Source: Corallium rubrum (lineage: Eukaryota; Cnidaria; Anthozoa; Scleralcyonacea; Coralliidae). From it: DNA of 64,000 nucleotides. Under the pieces are notes generated by a model. The model made no database searches, was not told the DNA's origin, and saw nothing but the letters and a program-made list of their open reading frames with translations. The position numbers and the translations under genes were made by a program. Shown here one piece after another: positions 11,667 through 23,847 of the stretch; positions within the stretch are counted from its first letter, which is position 1; each line of letters starts with the position of its first letter. The stretch spans positions 709,501 through 773,500 of the forward strand of contig CAXIUP010000007.1 of the NCBI GenBank assembly GCA_964035015.1. Direction: 5' to 3'.

Positions 11667-11857
11667 AGTTGCTTAGACTGCACCAAGTCTGCCTCTTGAT
11701 TGTTTCGAGAAGGGTTTGTTTCGAGTTGTTTTATTTTGATTTAATAAATACAGTATGTTCCGCATTGCCTCCCACCGCACATACTGTATTTAAATCAAAA
11801 TAAACTGACATCTCGAAACAACCAAGAGGCAGACTTGGAGCAAGACTAGTAGTTGCT
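11667..11857. mobile_element. Palindromic MITE
   Basis: Arms containing AAGTCTGCCTCTTG (left) and CAAGAGGCAGACTT (right) are followed inwards by TTGTTTCGAGA / TCTCGAAACAA and an inner mirrored TTATTTTGATTTAA...TACAGTATG pair. It has no coding capacity. The exact ends and target duplication are not resolved. Confidence 0.65.
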
Positions 11858-12960
11858 ACTTCAGCCAGTGTTAGTTTTCCAAAATTCCTTTTCTCTTTCC
11901 CGTTTCTCTTCCCGTCGCCGTCGTAAGCCTTGTCTTTCTCAATACGAATCGGCCATTTCATTGAAGGCATGATATCCAACCAAATTCATCAGTTAGTTGA
12001 AATAGTGGGTGAAACGACTGAAAGCGTTCCAACAAACGTTATTCATAACTGTCGTGCACATAGGCAAACAAACATGCAGTTAATCTTATAGGGTTTTACA
12101 CCTATATACCTCTTTCTATCCAATCATAGACAAGCGTCATATTATTGAATGAAATACTATATTGACGGCCTGGGGGTTGTGGACAGATTGCCATAATGAG
12201 GGAAGGTAATATTTTAGCCTTTTTCAGTTAGCCTAACATTTTGACTTTTGACCTGAGCGACGAGTGCTGCGTAGGCAGTTTTTTGGATAGATCAAAATGA
12301 AAATGTGTCAAACTGCTGATACTAGTTTTGGAATAAACGAAATACTGACGTGTTTGAATGCATTTTGAAAGGAAAAGAGTAACCTTTCATAAACATTTCT
12401 AAAATGCCGCTAAATTCCCAGGGTGGTCCGTGACTGACAAAGTTTTTCCTCAGGGACAGGGGTATATATATATTCTTGATATATATAAACGTTAACAGAG
12501 GACCATTTGTTTATTATTATTTGTTGGTTTTTAAATAATGTTAATTCAATCAGGTTCAGCTGTACGCGGTTTAAAGCATAATCTGAGGTGGTTGATGATA
12601 AAGTAAATGGCGGTTTTTAATCCTCAGACTTCTTTGCCGAAAGTCGGAAATTGAGAAGTAGATCGCGTGTTGTCCGTACAAAAGTTTAATGTTTTAAAAT
12701 TATGCCAAAAACCTTTAGGATAGGATCTTAAAAACAATTTTTGATATAACCCAATTATTTAACAAACAAAAACGACCTCGTATATAGAGTTTACTCCGGA
12801 ACCGCACTCCAGGACTCTGGACGTTGCATGTCAACAAATAGAGGCAGGTGACGCAAATCGTTATGAGATTATTTCTTCAGGCGCTGTTTGACGCATAGCC
12901 ATAGGCTACAGTTATTAGTTATTTAGCATTGCCTTCTTTTCCTAGTCATATAATATATAC
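11858..12960. other. No gene seen
   Basis: No recognisable product in any frame. There is a short AT palindrome near 12465-12490. The rest looks like decayed intergenic sequence. Confidence 0.5.
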
Positions 12961-12984
12961 CCCATGAAAAGACGGTGATGATTG

Positions 12985-13370
12985 CTCGTCAGTGTTGGCT
13001 TTTGGCTTTTCGAATTCGCCCAAACGTTTACCAGACGAAGCTATTCGTCGCGACACGCCAGACCCTGACAAGGCAGGGAACAAGACACCGCGTCGGCCTT
13101 TGGCTTTTTGAACCCTGTTGTTCAGCGCGACACACCAGACAAAAAGTGACAACGAAGGCGATTGCTCTTTAGACTCAGTGTTCGACTTTGGCTTTTCAAG
13201 CCCATACATGCACTAGTGTCTCCGCAAAGTGTTCATCGCGACAAATTAGACAAATCAGACGACGAGGTTCGCCTTTGGCATTTCAATCCCAGGAACTTCA
13301 ACCCTGTCTTCCCAAACTGGCCAAAGTCTTCGTCGCGACACTCCAGACAGAAAAAAATGGTGAAGATAGT
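12985..13370. repeat. Degenerate ~90-bp tandem repeat
   Basis: Four to five diverged units each contain a TTTGGC[TA]TTTC-AA block and a TCGCGACA--CCAGACA block, spaced roughly 85-95 bp apart. Open frames across it on both strands share these repeats and are unlikely to be genes. Confidence 0.6.
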
Positions 13371-13744
13371 TCAACAGTGTTGCCTCAGAGCGAGTGCATG
13401 TTCGCCGATTGGGACTGGGTTTTCATTCTATGATGTTTTTATGTGGCTTTGAGCTGATGAGAATTCCAAGTAGCCGTAAGTACTTGAAACGTTGATACCA
13501 AGAGGAAAGTGAGAACCCAAAGAACTAACAGTGTAACGTTTAGTCAATTTGTATACTGCTACCTTAATATAAATATGATTATTTCGAGTTCAATTTGGAA
13601 AAGAACATACACGCGCTCGTGTATGTTTTCAAATAACTCAAATGAGTATGAGTCAAAAGTGCTCAAGAAATCGTACTATTACATATTAATATCATAATCC
13701 ATGATCGCCTCGGATTCTTTTGTTTTCCAAGGGAATGTAAACCT

Positions 13745-13990
13745 CGTATTTCCCCCATCGCTCATGCAAGAGGGAAATTTATCCTTTGTCTTCTAATTAG
13801 TTCCCGTGCATGTTGAGGAGGGAAAATTAGAAGACAAAGAAATCCTTTGTCTTCTAAATTTCCCGCTTGCATATATTTTCCCTCATCAACATGCACGGGA
13901 AAATTAGATGCAACTTCTCTGATCAACCGTGTAAATTTCCTGTCGGTAAGATTCTCAAAGTTTTCCTCGCCGATCATAATATTACAAGCT
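13745..13990. repeat. Nested inverted repeats
   Basis: GAGGGAAA, AATTAGAAGACAAAG and CATGCACGGGAA blocks recur in both orientations, giving overlapping hairpins. This is probably a cluster of foldback elements with unresolved ends. Confidence 0.5.
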
Positions 13991-14137
13991 AATAACATGA
14001 CTTTTCGGTAAATTAGCGATTAAATTTCCCCTTTGCCTCGGGAAGATTTATAAAAGTCCTCGGGCCTGCGGCCCTCACAAATCTTCCCTCGGCGGCGGGG
14101 AAATTTAATCGCTAATTTCCCTCAAGTCATGTTATTA
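13990..14137. mobile_element. Foldback MITE
   Basis: AATAACATGACTT at the left is mirrored by AAGTCATGTTATT at the right. The arms continue inwards through AAATTAGCGATTAAATTTCCC and its inverse to a GC-rich centre with CTCGGGCCTGCGGCCC. It could form one long stem. Confidence 0.75.
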
Positions 14138-14885
14138 CTTATAAATATTTAATACTCAAATTTGCACTGTATAATCAGGTTTTGCATTGGTTACATGACA
14201 AACGTAAAATTTTTCAAAATCTGATAGACTTCTTGAAAACACTGAATTGTACATTTCAAGATACACAATACGGTCTATTTTTCACTTTAATTTGTATACA
14301 TTTTGATGCGAGCAAACAAATAAACAATTAGTTAGAACTGTTTCCAAATCTTATTATTTGATATCAAATGGTGATAATGGTGAAAAATGATCTTTTTCTT
14401 TGTTGTCCTTTCAAACACTTATGGAATATTTTATTTTAGTGAATTACTTACTCTTCTTAGTAACTAAACTGAAAGACAATTCTAACTACCTCTTTGTATA
14501 CACTGTACGACATAATGTATTGAAAAATTTACAATGCAAAATTAAACAAAAATTGTGTATTTTGCTATGTTCTTTAAGTTTCTAAAATGTTATCAAGAAG
14601 ATTATATTTTAGAAAATTTTACCTCCGTCACGTAACCAACACAATTTCATTTCTGTACTTTTTTTTTCATTCCTCGTATTCATCCAGTCTTGAGATATCA
14701 TTTTATGCGTATTCTTTAGTTTAATGAATTAATTAGTTATTTACTTTAAACACATTTAGTGAGTACTTGTTAGATTAATAGATGTACTTATATAGACTCA
14801 AGAGTGCAAGACTCTTCCCCCATTATGGGATGATCTAGAACGGAGGTCCGCAATTCTAGCAACCAATTTTTATTTACATGTACAT
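14138..14885. other. No gene seen
   Basis: AT-rich, no supported coding region or structured repeat. Confidence 0.5.
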
Positions 14886-14886
14886 A

Positions 14887-14888
<2 letters not shown>

Positions 14889-14967
<79 letters not shown>
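14889..14967. repeat. (TA)n microsatellite
   Basis: About 39 TA units. The YIYI-type open frame across it is an artefact. Confidence 0.97.
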
Positions 14968-14969
<2 letters not shown>

Positions 14970-15140
14970 AAGCCAATGTGCCCAGAAACGTATTGTGTTT
15001 CAATAAAGTTCTCTTGATGTGACCTATTATTAAATATTTTAACAAATTTACGTTTACAAATCTACACAATTATAATTAATTATAGCCCATTATAATCTTA
15101 ATTCCAAAAGTAATTTATATTGACAATTACATTAATTTCT

Positions 15141-15690
15141 ACTGACTTGAATGGAAAAGTATTCAGAAATTCGGAACAACTTTTCTTCGTAATTCGTAAT
15201 TTTTACCAATTTCTGTTGACTCGAATGGAAAAAGTATTCCGAAATTCGGAACAACATTTCTTCGCAAATTTTTACCAATTTCTTTTGACTCGAATGGAAA
15301 AAGTATTCCGAAATTCGGAACAACTTTTCTTCGTAATTAGCAATTTTTAACAATTTCTTTTGACTCGAATGGAAAAAGTATTCCGAAATTCGGAACAACT
15401 TTTCTTCGTAATTCGCAATTTTTACCAATTTCTGTTGACTCGAATGGAGAAAGTATTCCGAAATTCGGAACAACTTTTCTTCGTAATTCGCAATTTTTAA
15501 CAATTTCTTTTGACTCTAATGGAAAAAGTATTCCGAAATTCGGAACAACTTTTCTTCGTAATTCGCAATTTTTACCAATTTCTGTTGACTCGAATGGGGA
15601 AAGTATTCCGAAATTCGGAACAACTTTTCTTCGTAACACGCAATTTCTATCATTTTTTTCTTGCTCAAATGCATGGGATTTTAAATCGGG
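15141..15690. repeat. 75-bp minisatellite, about seven units
   Basis: Units contain ATTCCGAAATTCGGAACAAC, CTTCGTAATTCGCAATTTTT and TTGACTCGAATGGA. TTCGGAACAAC ends at 15180, 15255, 15324, 15399, 15474, 15549 and 15624, so the period is 75 bp with one 69-bp unit. Since 75 and 69 are multiples of three, frames stay open on both strands, but this looks like a repeat and not a protein gene. Each unit has a small palindrome, TCCGAAATTCGGA. Confidence 0.95.
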
Positions 15691-15999
15691 ACAACTTGCT
15701 GGTTTATTGCGATAAAAATAAGACGATACAAATTTTCGGCCAAAATAATGAATTTAACCCAATAAATGAGCTGCATATTCTCTGTTCATGGCAAATCATG
15801 TGTTTTATGCGTAATACAAAATATAGAATTCAACAATTTATAGCATATTTTTCCACTAAAATTCTGAGTAATTTTTATTTTAACTAGATTTGTTATTCTG
15901 TGCGAACTAACATTTCACATATAATCAGCACAATGCGTCTTTTAATTGCATAAAATGCGTTCACTTTTTGTAATGTGTAAGTTTTTGGGATAAAACTCT

Positions 16000-16860
16000 A
16001 TTTTTGTGACAAAAACCGTAAAATTCCGCATAATATCGAAAAAATCGCTGAAAAAAATTACTTTGGAAAAACCCGTTTTAGTTTGGAACGCGTTCCAGAC
16101 AAACAAAGCAATGTTTAACGATGCCCAACGAACATTTATTAATTGCGAGTTACACATAGTAATTACTACATATATTGAGATATTTATCAAAGACTCTCAC
16201 TCCATGGCATATGATTATAATGACATATTACATATTCCCTACAGCGCTATCAAGAACGCTAAGAAAACACGACATCAACGTCTACAACAAGCCCTTGACG
16301 ACACTAGAAAACGAATTTCGATCACCAAAATACAGACATCCGATTAACGAACAACCGAACGTCATCTACAGGATATCATGCAAAGAGTGCAACTGGAGTT
16401 ACATCGGAGAAACAGGGAGAAGTTTTACAACAAGGAAGAAAGAGCATATCAGGAACGCGAAAATCTACACGAAAGGTTCAAACATTGCCAACCAAGCATG
16501 GACAAACGACCACGACACTGATTTTGAAAATGGAAAAGTTATCGACAAGGGCAATTTTCGAAACCGAAAAACTTTAGAGTCTTGGCATACCGCCTTGACA
16601 AATGAAGCGGACAATAACTCTAAACCGATTCCTGGGCAATACGCCGTTCTTCTCGCGAAGATATAAACGCCGTCTAATTAATATACACACGCTCATCGCA
16701 CACACACACCACACACACGTCATAACTAATTATAGCTTCCGATTGTAAATATATATGTTAAATTGTTTCCATTAATCTCATACCGTTGAAGGCTACAGTC
16801 TTGTAGCCGGAAGCTCGTTTCAATAAATTATTCTGGTCAGTGAACGTTTTATTTGCCTTT
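16000..16860 (+). mobile_element. Penelope-like element 3' end with GIY-YIG
   Basis: The plus-strand frame to 16666 carries a GIY-YIG endonuclease region: NVIYRISCKECNWSYIGETG, then RSFTTRKKEHIRNAK and a C-terminal GQYAVLL tail, typical of PLEs. It is 5'-truncated and degenerate, with the RT missing. About 120 bp after the stop is a hairpin (GGCTACAGTCTTGTAGCC) flanked by GTTGAA and GGAAGC, a decayed version of the hammerhead-like motif seen in other PLE ends here, followed by an AATAAATT tail. Confidence 0.8.
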
Positions 16861-17570
16861 ATTATGTTACATATGATTAACAGCTTTGATCATCTCCTTA
16901 ATTGTCCTGTCGTCCAGTAGTAGAAATGCTCCTTCATCAATACAATTCTCTATAAAACCAAAAAAGAAATAGGTTAAAATTTATATAATTATAGCATGCA
17001 GTCCCACAAGTAATGATTTCCTGAGGAATTAAAGCACTCAAAGAACAAAGGCACTAGATTTGGTAATTGTTTTAGTTGTATTTTTATGTTTCAACTTCAC
17101 AAGAAAAAACAACAAGGTTAAAACCCCCAGAGTTGTCAACATCAGTCAATTCCAGCGATGGACACCCCCGCCCCCCCTCAGGCAACCCCCGAGCATTTAA
17201 CTTTTTCATATTTTAGTGTAAATTCCCCGGGGTTGGGCACCATCGAAGCTAAAAATTCCCCACCATGGGGCCAAAGGTGCATGACAAACCCCCCACCCTG
17301 GAGGTAGCTATTAAGATGTACTTCCCAAGTAAATTTACTGGTAGATGCATGTATAATGTATCTTGTGACGATTTTGCAAAAGGCCCATCTACACGCAATG
17401 ATTTTTCTTCATGACTATCATATCCTAACGAATCTCTTTGACTCATGATCACAGGCGAGAAATTTTGCACATAGAAACAACTGCATATTTTATCATAACA
17501 ATAAGATCATGCCTTAAATTATTGTTTTGTACTATAAACAATACTATATTTTCTGGATTTGACCAATGCA
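16860..17570. other. No gene seen
   Basis: No supported coding region. C-rich tracts occur near 17165-17290. Confidence 0.5.
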
Positions 17571-17574
17571 TAAA

Positions 17575-18620
17575 ACATCAAAACACATGCAAGAGTAAAA
17601 CATTAAAACACCAGAGTTAAACTTTAAAACACAAGAGTTAAACATTGAAATACCAGAGTTTAACATTAAAACACAAGAGTAAAAATACAAGACTTAAGCA
17701 TTAAAACAGAGTTAAACATTAAAACATCAGAGTTAAACATGAAAACACAAGAGTAAAACATCAAAACGCAAGAGTAAAACATTGAAACACAAGAATAAAA
17801 CATTAAAAGACTAGAGTTATACATTAAAACACTAGAGTTGGACGCTAAAACACCAGAGTTAAACATTAAAACACAAGAGTTAAACATTAAAATACCAGAG
17901 TTTAACATTAAAACACAAGAGTAAAAATACAAGACTTAAGCATTAAAACATTAGAGTTAAACATTAAAACATCAGAGTTAAACATGAAAACACAAGAGTA
18001 AAACATCAAAACGCAAGAGTAAAACATTGAAACACAAGAATAAAACATTCAAAGACTAGAGTTATACATTAAAACACTAGAGTTGGACGCTAAAACACCA
18101 GAGTTAAACATTAGAACACCAGAGTTCAACATTAAAACACTAGAGTTCAACAATAAAACACCAGAGTTCAACATTAAAACCATAGTCAATAGAAAATAAA
18201 CATGATTTGGAAGCTCAACAAAAGTCATTGTTTTATGTTTTTGTTCAGGTCTATGGAAATTTTTGCACTTTCACGGTTACTGAACATATTGTGTTTTCTG
18301 TATAATGAAGCAATCATCCCGAATAGCAACGTTTGGGTTCAATCACTCAACCGTACTGTTTAAATATTAATAAACCTAAAACAAAGGATTTGGCACCTTC
18401 ATGTACCTTTCAACACGAAGCGCAGTTTGATTGTTAACCGCTTTGAAGTTTGCCGGGTTTCCAAACACCAGAGTTGGACATTAAAACACAAGGTTGAACA
18501 TTAAAACACCAGGGGTGACCATTAAAACAGAAGAGTAAACTTTTTAAACACAGTTTAGAACGTTAAAACATCAAAATAAAGAGTCAACACATCAACAAAA
18601 GGTGTAAACCATTAAAATAA
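17575..18620. repeat. 21-bp minisatellite interrupted by a MITE
   Basis: The unit is close to AACATTAAAACACCAGAGTTA, repeated from 17575 to 18180 and resuming, more diverged, from about 18468. A block of several units (about 17640-17860) is repeated at 17880-18110, showing a higher-order duplication. The period of seven codons keeps a minus-strand frame open, which is not evidence for a gene. Confidence 0.92.
18181..18467. mobile_element. CATAG-family MITE, 3' end lost
   Basis: It begins CATAGTCAATAGAAAATAAAC and runs in parallel with the complete copy at 35571-35877 (AAAAGTCATTGTTTTATG, GCAACGTTTGGGTT, ATTAATAAACCTAAAAC, GCTTTGAAGTTTGCC). It stops at GTTTCCAAA, so the last 30 bp of the right end are missing. 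It is inserted within the 21-bp minisatellite. Confidence 0.85.
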
Positions 18621-19079
18621 AAAGTTAAAAAGTGCTTTGTCGTCGTTTCCCGCCCAAACATGAAATCAACTTTTTGTAAAATTTACCTTCAAATACGTCT
18701 TTTAGAGTGGCCAACTTCCATTCCTCCAAAAACTATCCATCATATTACCGTGTCATTTCGTTTACATGAACTCAATCGAAAAATAGCTTCTAAAGCAGAC
18801 TTTCTTTACAGTGGCGTCGAAAAAGTGAGCTGTGACGGTGAATCGGACGACAACCAATCACAAACAAGATGATATTTTTTCACCAAATTTGTGTTGTAGC
18901 GATTTTGCAGCGATTATGCAGTTAAGAGTTTGTTAAGATATTAACCAGAATGTTTGTTACAAACAACCATGGGAGGGTTTAAAAATATTCACCAGGATAT
19001 TTTCACCAGAAACTAGTTGGTTATATCTCCTTATTGCTTACGTATCAGACGCCGTTGACCACAACATTAAAAACATGTT

Positions 19080-19740
19080 TAACGCGAAGGCGATTATAGA
19101 ATCATTCATAAATCGACAACACTACGACAGATACTACAACGAAAGAATGACCAACCTATGTGTAACCGACCAGATTGTATCATCTCCCGAGACCGCATAT
19201 ATGTTTTAGAAAGAACGTTGTTTGCAAGATAACCTGCGACAAATGTCAACAAATCTATATTGGCAGTACTATTAGGAACTTACACGATAGAAGTATAGAG
19301 AAGACCTCTCCAAGCCAGCGTCATCGGTGTATAAACACGTTGTTAGTTGTGACAATAACACAAAGACTGCTATAAGCGTGAAGATTATTGCCAGAGACAC
19401 TGAACCAGTCAACTTACGATTGAAAGAAGCACTCATATTAAGAGAAATAAATCCCAAATGAATTCTCGACAAGAATCCAATGAGTTAGCCGACCTATTGT
19501 TTTAGACTGTTTTGCACATTTAGTACAATAACATTTAAATTCATATTAATTATACATACATGTTTTTATAATTTTAGCATATTTATACTCATTTTACACC
19601 TATATAAGCTATTATCTTCTTATCCTTCTTTGTCCCTGATGATGTCGTAGTACGACGAAAGCTAGGACGATTTTAAATTTTTTAACCTTGAAATAAAGTG
19701 TTGTACACAGTAGTGACTGGGCTCATTTGATTCCCATTTC
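19080..19740 (+). mobile_element. Penelope-like element 3' fragment with GIY-YIG and ribozyme-like motif
   Basis: A plus-strand GIY-YIG stretch (VVCKITCDKCQQIYIGSTIR) is followed by a LILREINP-type tail. It is broken and lacks RT. At 19636-19660 is CTGATGA, a 5-bp hairpin (GTCGT/ACGAC) and GAAA, matching the hammerhead-type core except for one additional base before the stem. A 3' tail with GAAATAAAG follows. Confidence 0.75.
19636..19660 (+). ncRNA. Hammerhead-like motif at PLE end
   Basis: CTGATGA-T-GTCGT-AGT-ACGAC-GAAA, about 175 bp past a PLE GIY-YIG tail. The core bases are canonical. The additional T before stem II departs from the standard 10.1:11.1 pair. Confidence 0.55.
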
Positions 19741-19749
19741 TTTCTTTAT

Positions 19750-20660
19750 ATAGAGAGTATAAACTGCATATATGCGGTGATGTGTTGGTTCACATTATTT
19801 GACTTCACGGTTTCCCTTGTTATTTTAACCATAGTTCTAACTTGGTAAAAGTAAATTCATTTCAAAATTTCAGACCACTTGACACGTTTTTTCCCATCAT
19901 TTCCTAAAATGGGGTATTTTCGGCCTAAAAGTGTTATATAAAACTGCATATCACGGAGTGTGTAGGTGTTGGTTAACATTGTCCGACTTTATCAGTTATG
20001 ATTTTTTATGATACTTTAACCATAGTTCTAGCTTGGTACATGGTAATTGTGTTCCAAATTTGTACCATGTAAACGGCAAATCTAAAATCTGAAGGGAGAG
20101 TATTTAGTCTCCCTTTCCACGCAGGGGAGACTAAATATTGTTTGACTTCATAATTTTTCTTGATACTCTAATTAAAGTTTTGACTTCGTAAAAGCAGACT
20201 TATCTGAAAATTTTAGACAATTTGATTCATTCCTTCTATCTTTTCCAAAAATGGAGTATTTTTTGTCTAAAGGTACGTGTTATATATAGAGAGTATAAAC
20301 GGCATTCAATATTCACATACCTCAGATTCCTTTGGGTTTTTTTCGGGGAATATATTCATTAGCCCGGAAAACTCCATCATTTCTCAAAATGGGGTATTTT
20401 CGGCGTAAAGGTGTTATATAGAGCGCATAAACTGCATATCACGGAGTGTGTATATGTTGGTTGACATTGTCTGACTTTATCAGTTTATGACTTCATAATT
20501 TTTCTTGATATTTTAACTGAAGTTTTAACTTGGTAAAAGTATGGCTTATCTGAAAATTTCGGACAATTTGACTCAATCCTTCCATGTTTTCTTAAAATGG
20601 GGTATTTTTGGTCTAAAGGTGTTATTCCTTCCATCTTTTCCAAAAATGGGATATTTTTGG
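19750..20660. repeat. Copies of the 2.3-kb interspersed repeat family
   Basis: It shares GGTTCACATTATTTGACTTC, AAAATGGGGTATTTTCGG, ACTGCATATCACGG, TGTACCATGTAAACGGCAA and CTATCTTTTCCAAAAATGG with 2320-3265. At least two part-copies are joined in tandem, ended by a short region that resembles the flank of the (TA)n at 46 kb. Confidence 0.7.
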
Positions 20661-20759
20661 TCTAAAGTTGTTATCCCCGAGCCCAGGTGCTAATCTCGAT
20701 ACGCGTGCATGGAGTCCATTTTACACGCGTGTTGAAAAACGGAGGAAAACGAAATCTGG

Positions 20760-20767
<8 letters not shown>

Positions 20768-20846
<79 letters not shown>
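20768..20846. repeat. (TA)n microsatellite
   Basis: About 39 TA units. They directly abut the GGTGGTGTGC MITE. Confidence 0.97.
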
Positions 20847-20848
<2 letters not shown>

Positions 20849-20984
20849 TGGTGTGCAACCAATCCCTTGAGATTCGAAGGACAAAGATATTTTCGCCATG
20901 TTGGATGATATTATAATTGCAGATGATGAAAATCTTTTGAAATCGTCAACCAACATGGCGGTAATGACGAAAGATGCACACCAG

Positions 20985-20985
<1 letters not shown>
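20847..20985. mobile_element. 139-bp GGTGGTGTGC MITE
   Basis: Terminal repeats GGTGGTGTGCA and TGCACACCAGC enclose about 117 bp with an inner CCATGTTGG/CCAACATGG inverted pair. A copy about 90 percent similar by eye is at 50735-50874. It is flanked by (TA)n on both sides. Confidence 0.8.
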
Positions 20986-20986
<1 letters not shown>

Positions 20987-21045
<59 letters not shown>

Positions 21046-21132
21046 GATGTAGATGTAGATGTAGACGTAGACGTAGACGTAGACGTAGACGTAGACGTAG
21101 ACGTAGATGTAGATGTAGATGTAGATGTAGAT
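20987..21132. repeat. (TA)n followed by block-structured (GTAGAY)n
   Basis: The TA tract (to 21042) passes into a hexanucleotide array: several GTAGAT, then about eight GTAGAC, then several GTAGAT. The symmetrical order suggests a C variant amplified within an older GTAGAT array. Confidence 0.95.
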
Positions 21133-21269
21133 ATATAGATATAAGCTATTCATTGACCAGGCGGGAAGCGTAATCTAATTATGAATATCAAAGCCAAGCA
21201 TATTATTTTCATAAGAGCCATTGAGTCGGACAAAAGAGTAAAATCATAATATTTAATAAAGTTCTAACG

Positions 21270-21298
21270 TTTCGTTGTTATTATCACAACATCTTTAG
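21270..21298 (-). ncRNA. Hammerhead-like motif (decayed) at PLE end
   Basis: On the minus strand the sequence reads CTAAAGA, one base, the GTTGT/ACAAC hairpin and GAAA. The invariant G of CTGANGA is A here, so this copy would not be expected to cleave. Its sister at 23819-23847 keeps the G. Confidence 0.5.
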
Positions 21299-21685
21299 AG
21301 TATAATTTACATGAGTGTAATGAGACTAAATATATAATTACAGAGTTGTCATAAAATATGCATGCAATAACCAATCAGAGAGTGTTACTATAAATAAAAT
21401 TACAAGCAGAAGTGACAGACAAAAAGGAAGTAAAATTATAAAAGGAAGAGTGGCGCAGAACCAATATTACCATTTAGAGAAGGTTTAAGTTTGCGAATAA
21501 GTAAGCTTTCTCGGAGAAGAAGTTCAGACTCAAAAGAACAAGAAGAAATGATTTTAAAATCATCAAATGAGACAGGGTGACCAGTGTCATGGTGATGAGA
21601 AAGAATGTTAGTGGGAGAAGGGTTAGTGCGTTTCTTTCCAGTGAGAGGTGAGATTCCCATGTGCTCCGAAACACGTGTATGTAAT

Positions 21686-21930
21686 GTATCAACAACGAGT
21701 TTGAGTGTTTCATCAGGGGATCCAAACACGAGAAAACATCAGCTTGTTTGTTTTGCATCGATAATTAAGATCTTAAGAATTAGATGAAAACCGGTTTTCA
21801 TCTAATATCTGGAGTGGTATACGATTTTAGCGTGTTTTCCTGGCGTATCCAACGTCAATCAGGTAATTGAATGGACTATTGTAATTGGCTGATTATCTCA
21901 TGAATTATTAATGAGTTTGAGATGTAAGTG
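21686..21930. mobile_element. Insertion in PLE endonuclease, 6-bp TSD-like ends
   Basis: Comparison with the uninterrupted inverted copy at 23400-23450 shows an insertion here, bounded by ATGTAA at both sides. It contains TTGTTTGTTTTGCAT, a GATGAAAACCGGTTTTCATC palindrome and ATTGGCTGATTATCTCATGAA. A related sequence lies at 34560-34918. The family is unknown. Confidence 0.6.
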
Positions 21931-23818
21931 TCGGATTGTTTCTCCGACATACGAAGCTCCGCAGCTTCGACACATAAAACGATAAACGACACGTGATCTT
22001 AGACGAAAAGGAATCTTGTCTTTGAAAGAAAAGAAATGGAAAAGCCTAACCGAAGGACGAGCAATATACCTAATGTCGATATGAGGATAAGCAGATGAGA
22101 AAAGTTTTAACATTTGGGTTTGGATTTGAAGGAAATGTTGTCCAGTAAATGGTAAAGAAAAATGCGTTTAGGAACCGTAGATATTTTAGTTGATTTTGAA
22201 AAGAACTTGTCAAGAGAAGTGGCAATGTAGCCATCAAGAAATTTTTCCGGGTAACCATTGCTAATGAAAATGCGTTTTAGCTTTTCTAGTTCGACATGAA
22301 AAATGGCATACGTAGAACAAATATTAAAACAACGGTTGAGTAATGAAAAAATCAGACCTCTTTTATAGGAGAACGGAATAAAAGAATCAAAAGAAGTCAA
22401 TAGGCCTGTAAAAGTGGGTTTGCGGTAAACACTCGTTGAAAAGCAACCACCGGAACGGTTGACATTAACATCTAAGAACGGTAAAGACTTGTTGACTTCC
22501 AATTCATGCGTAAATTTTATTTTCGGATGCTTAGAGTTTAAATAGTTAAGAAACGGAAGAACGTGACCACGAGAGCGAAATAAAATGAAACAGTCATCAA
22601 CATAACGTCGATAAAACAATGGTTTGAATTCAGATGGACAGTCGTTAAGCCAAATACATTCGTGATGGGAAAGAAAAATATTGGCGAAGAGAGGTCCCAG
22701 GGGAGAACCCATGGCAACGCCATCTACCTGTTGATAGACTTCACCATTGAATAGAAAATGGCAATTTTTTAACGCTAAATTTAGAAGTTTGCGAAATTCG
22801 AAAATAGAAAAGCCATGAAATTTAGTGGAACTAGTAAAATCCTTTTGAATTATAATGTCGATGGTTTCGTTTAATGGGATGTTAATAAAAAGAGAGGTTA
22901 TATCAAAGCTAGCCATGAAAAGCTCATTAGTGTTGAAACTTAAGTCGAGTAATTCTTTAACAAAGGAAAAGGAATCAAAAACCGAGAACGCACTGTTAGA
23001 AAATGGTCGAAGTAAAGAAACTAAAAACTTAGCTAAGTGGAAAGAGTGAGAGCGAACAGAAGAAAGGATAGGTCGAAGTGGAACATTAAGCTTATGTATC
23101 TTAGGAAGACCATATAAAATACCTGGCCGAGAACCAGTAGGACTGAGATCTCCATAATGGCCGTCTGAGATAACACCGTTCTTGTTAAGTTCCTTTAAAA
23201 AGTTCCTAACAGCATTTTCACGTTTAAGGGTAAGCTGAACGAGGTCTTCGTCAAGTTTTTCGAACTTGGTTTCAAATCTGATTTGTTGAGGATAACCAAA
23301 CCATTTCCTTTGTCAGGTTTGACAATGATGATACCTTGAGCTTTCCTCAGTGATGTTAGTAATTTCAGTTCGTCATCAGTGAAGATAAACGAAGGAGGCG
23401 AAGCTTCGTATGTCGGAGAAACAATCCGACACTTACATACACGTGTTTTGGAGCACATGGGAATCTCACCTCTCACTGGAAAGAAACACATTAACCCTTC
23501 TCCCACTAACATTCTTTCTCATCACAATGACACTGGTCATCCTGTCTCATTTGATGATTTTAAAATCATTTCTTCTTGTTCTTTTGAGTCTGAACTTCTT
23601 CTCCGAGAAAGCTTACTTATTCGCAAACTTAAACCTTCCCTAAATGGTAATATTGGTTCTGCGCCACTCTTCCTTTTATAATTTTACTTCCTTTTTGTCT
23701 GTCACTTCTGCTTGTAATTTTATTTGTAGTAACACTCTCTGATTGGTTATTGCATGCATATTTTATGACAACTCTGTAATTATATATTTAGTCTCATTAC
23801 ACTCATGTAAATTATTCT

Positions 23819-23847
23819 CTGAAGATGTTGTGATAATAACAACGAAA
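23819..23847 (+). ncRNA. Hammerhead-like motif at PLE end
   Basis: CTGAAGA is followed by T, a GTTGT/ACAAC stem and GAAA, then CGTT. It lies about 140 bp past the GIY-YIG stop of the inverted PLE copy. The core matches CUGANGA-stem II-GAAA with one additional base before stem II. Stem I, stem III and the cleavage site are not proven. Confidence 0.5.

Noticed and set aside
12946-13452. Several overlapping ORFs on both strands
   Set aside because: They all lie in a degenerate 90-bp tandem repeat and show no recognisable domain.
15132-15639. Protein with 25-residue repeats on the minus strand
   Set aside because: Both strands are equally open because the minisatellite period is a multiple of three; no start context, splice sites or flanking coding sequence.
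17575-18180. CRISPR-like array of short repeats
   Set aside because: The units are tandem with no unique spacers, and the DNA is eukaryotic. It is a minisatellite.
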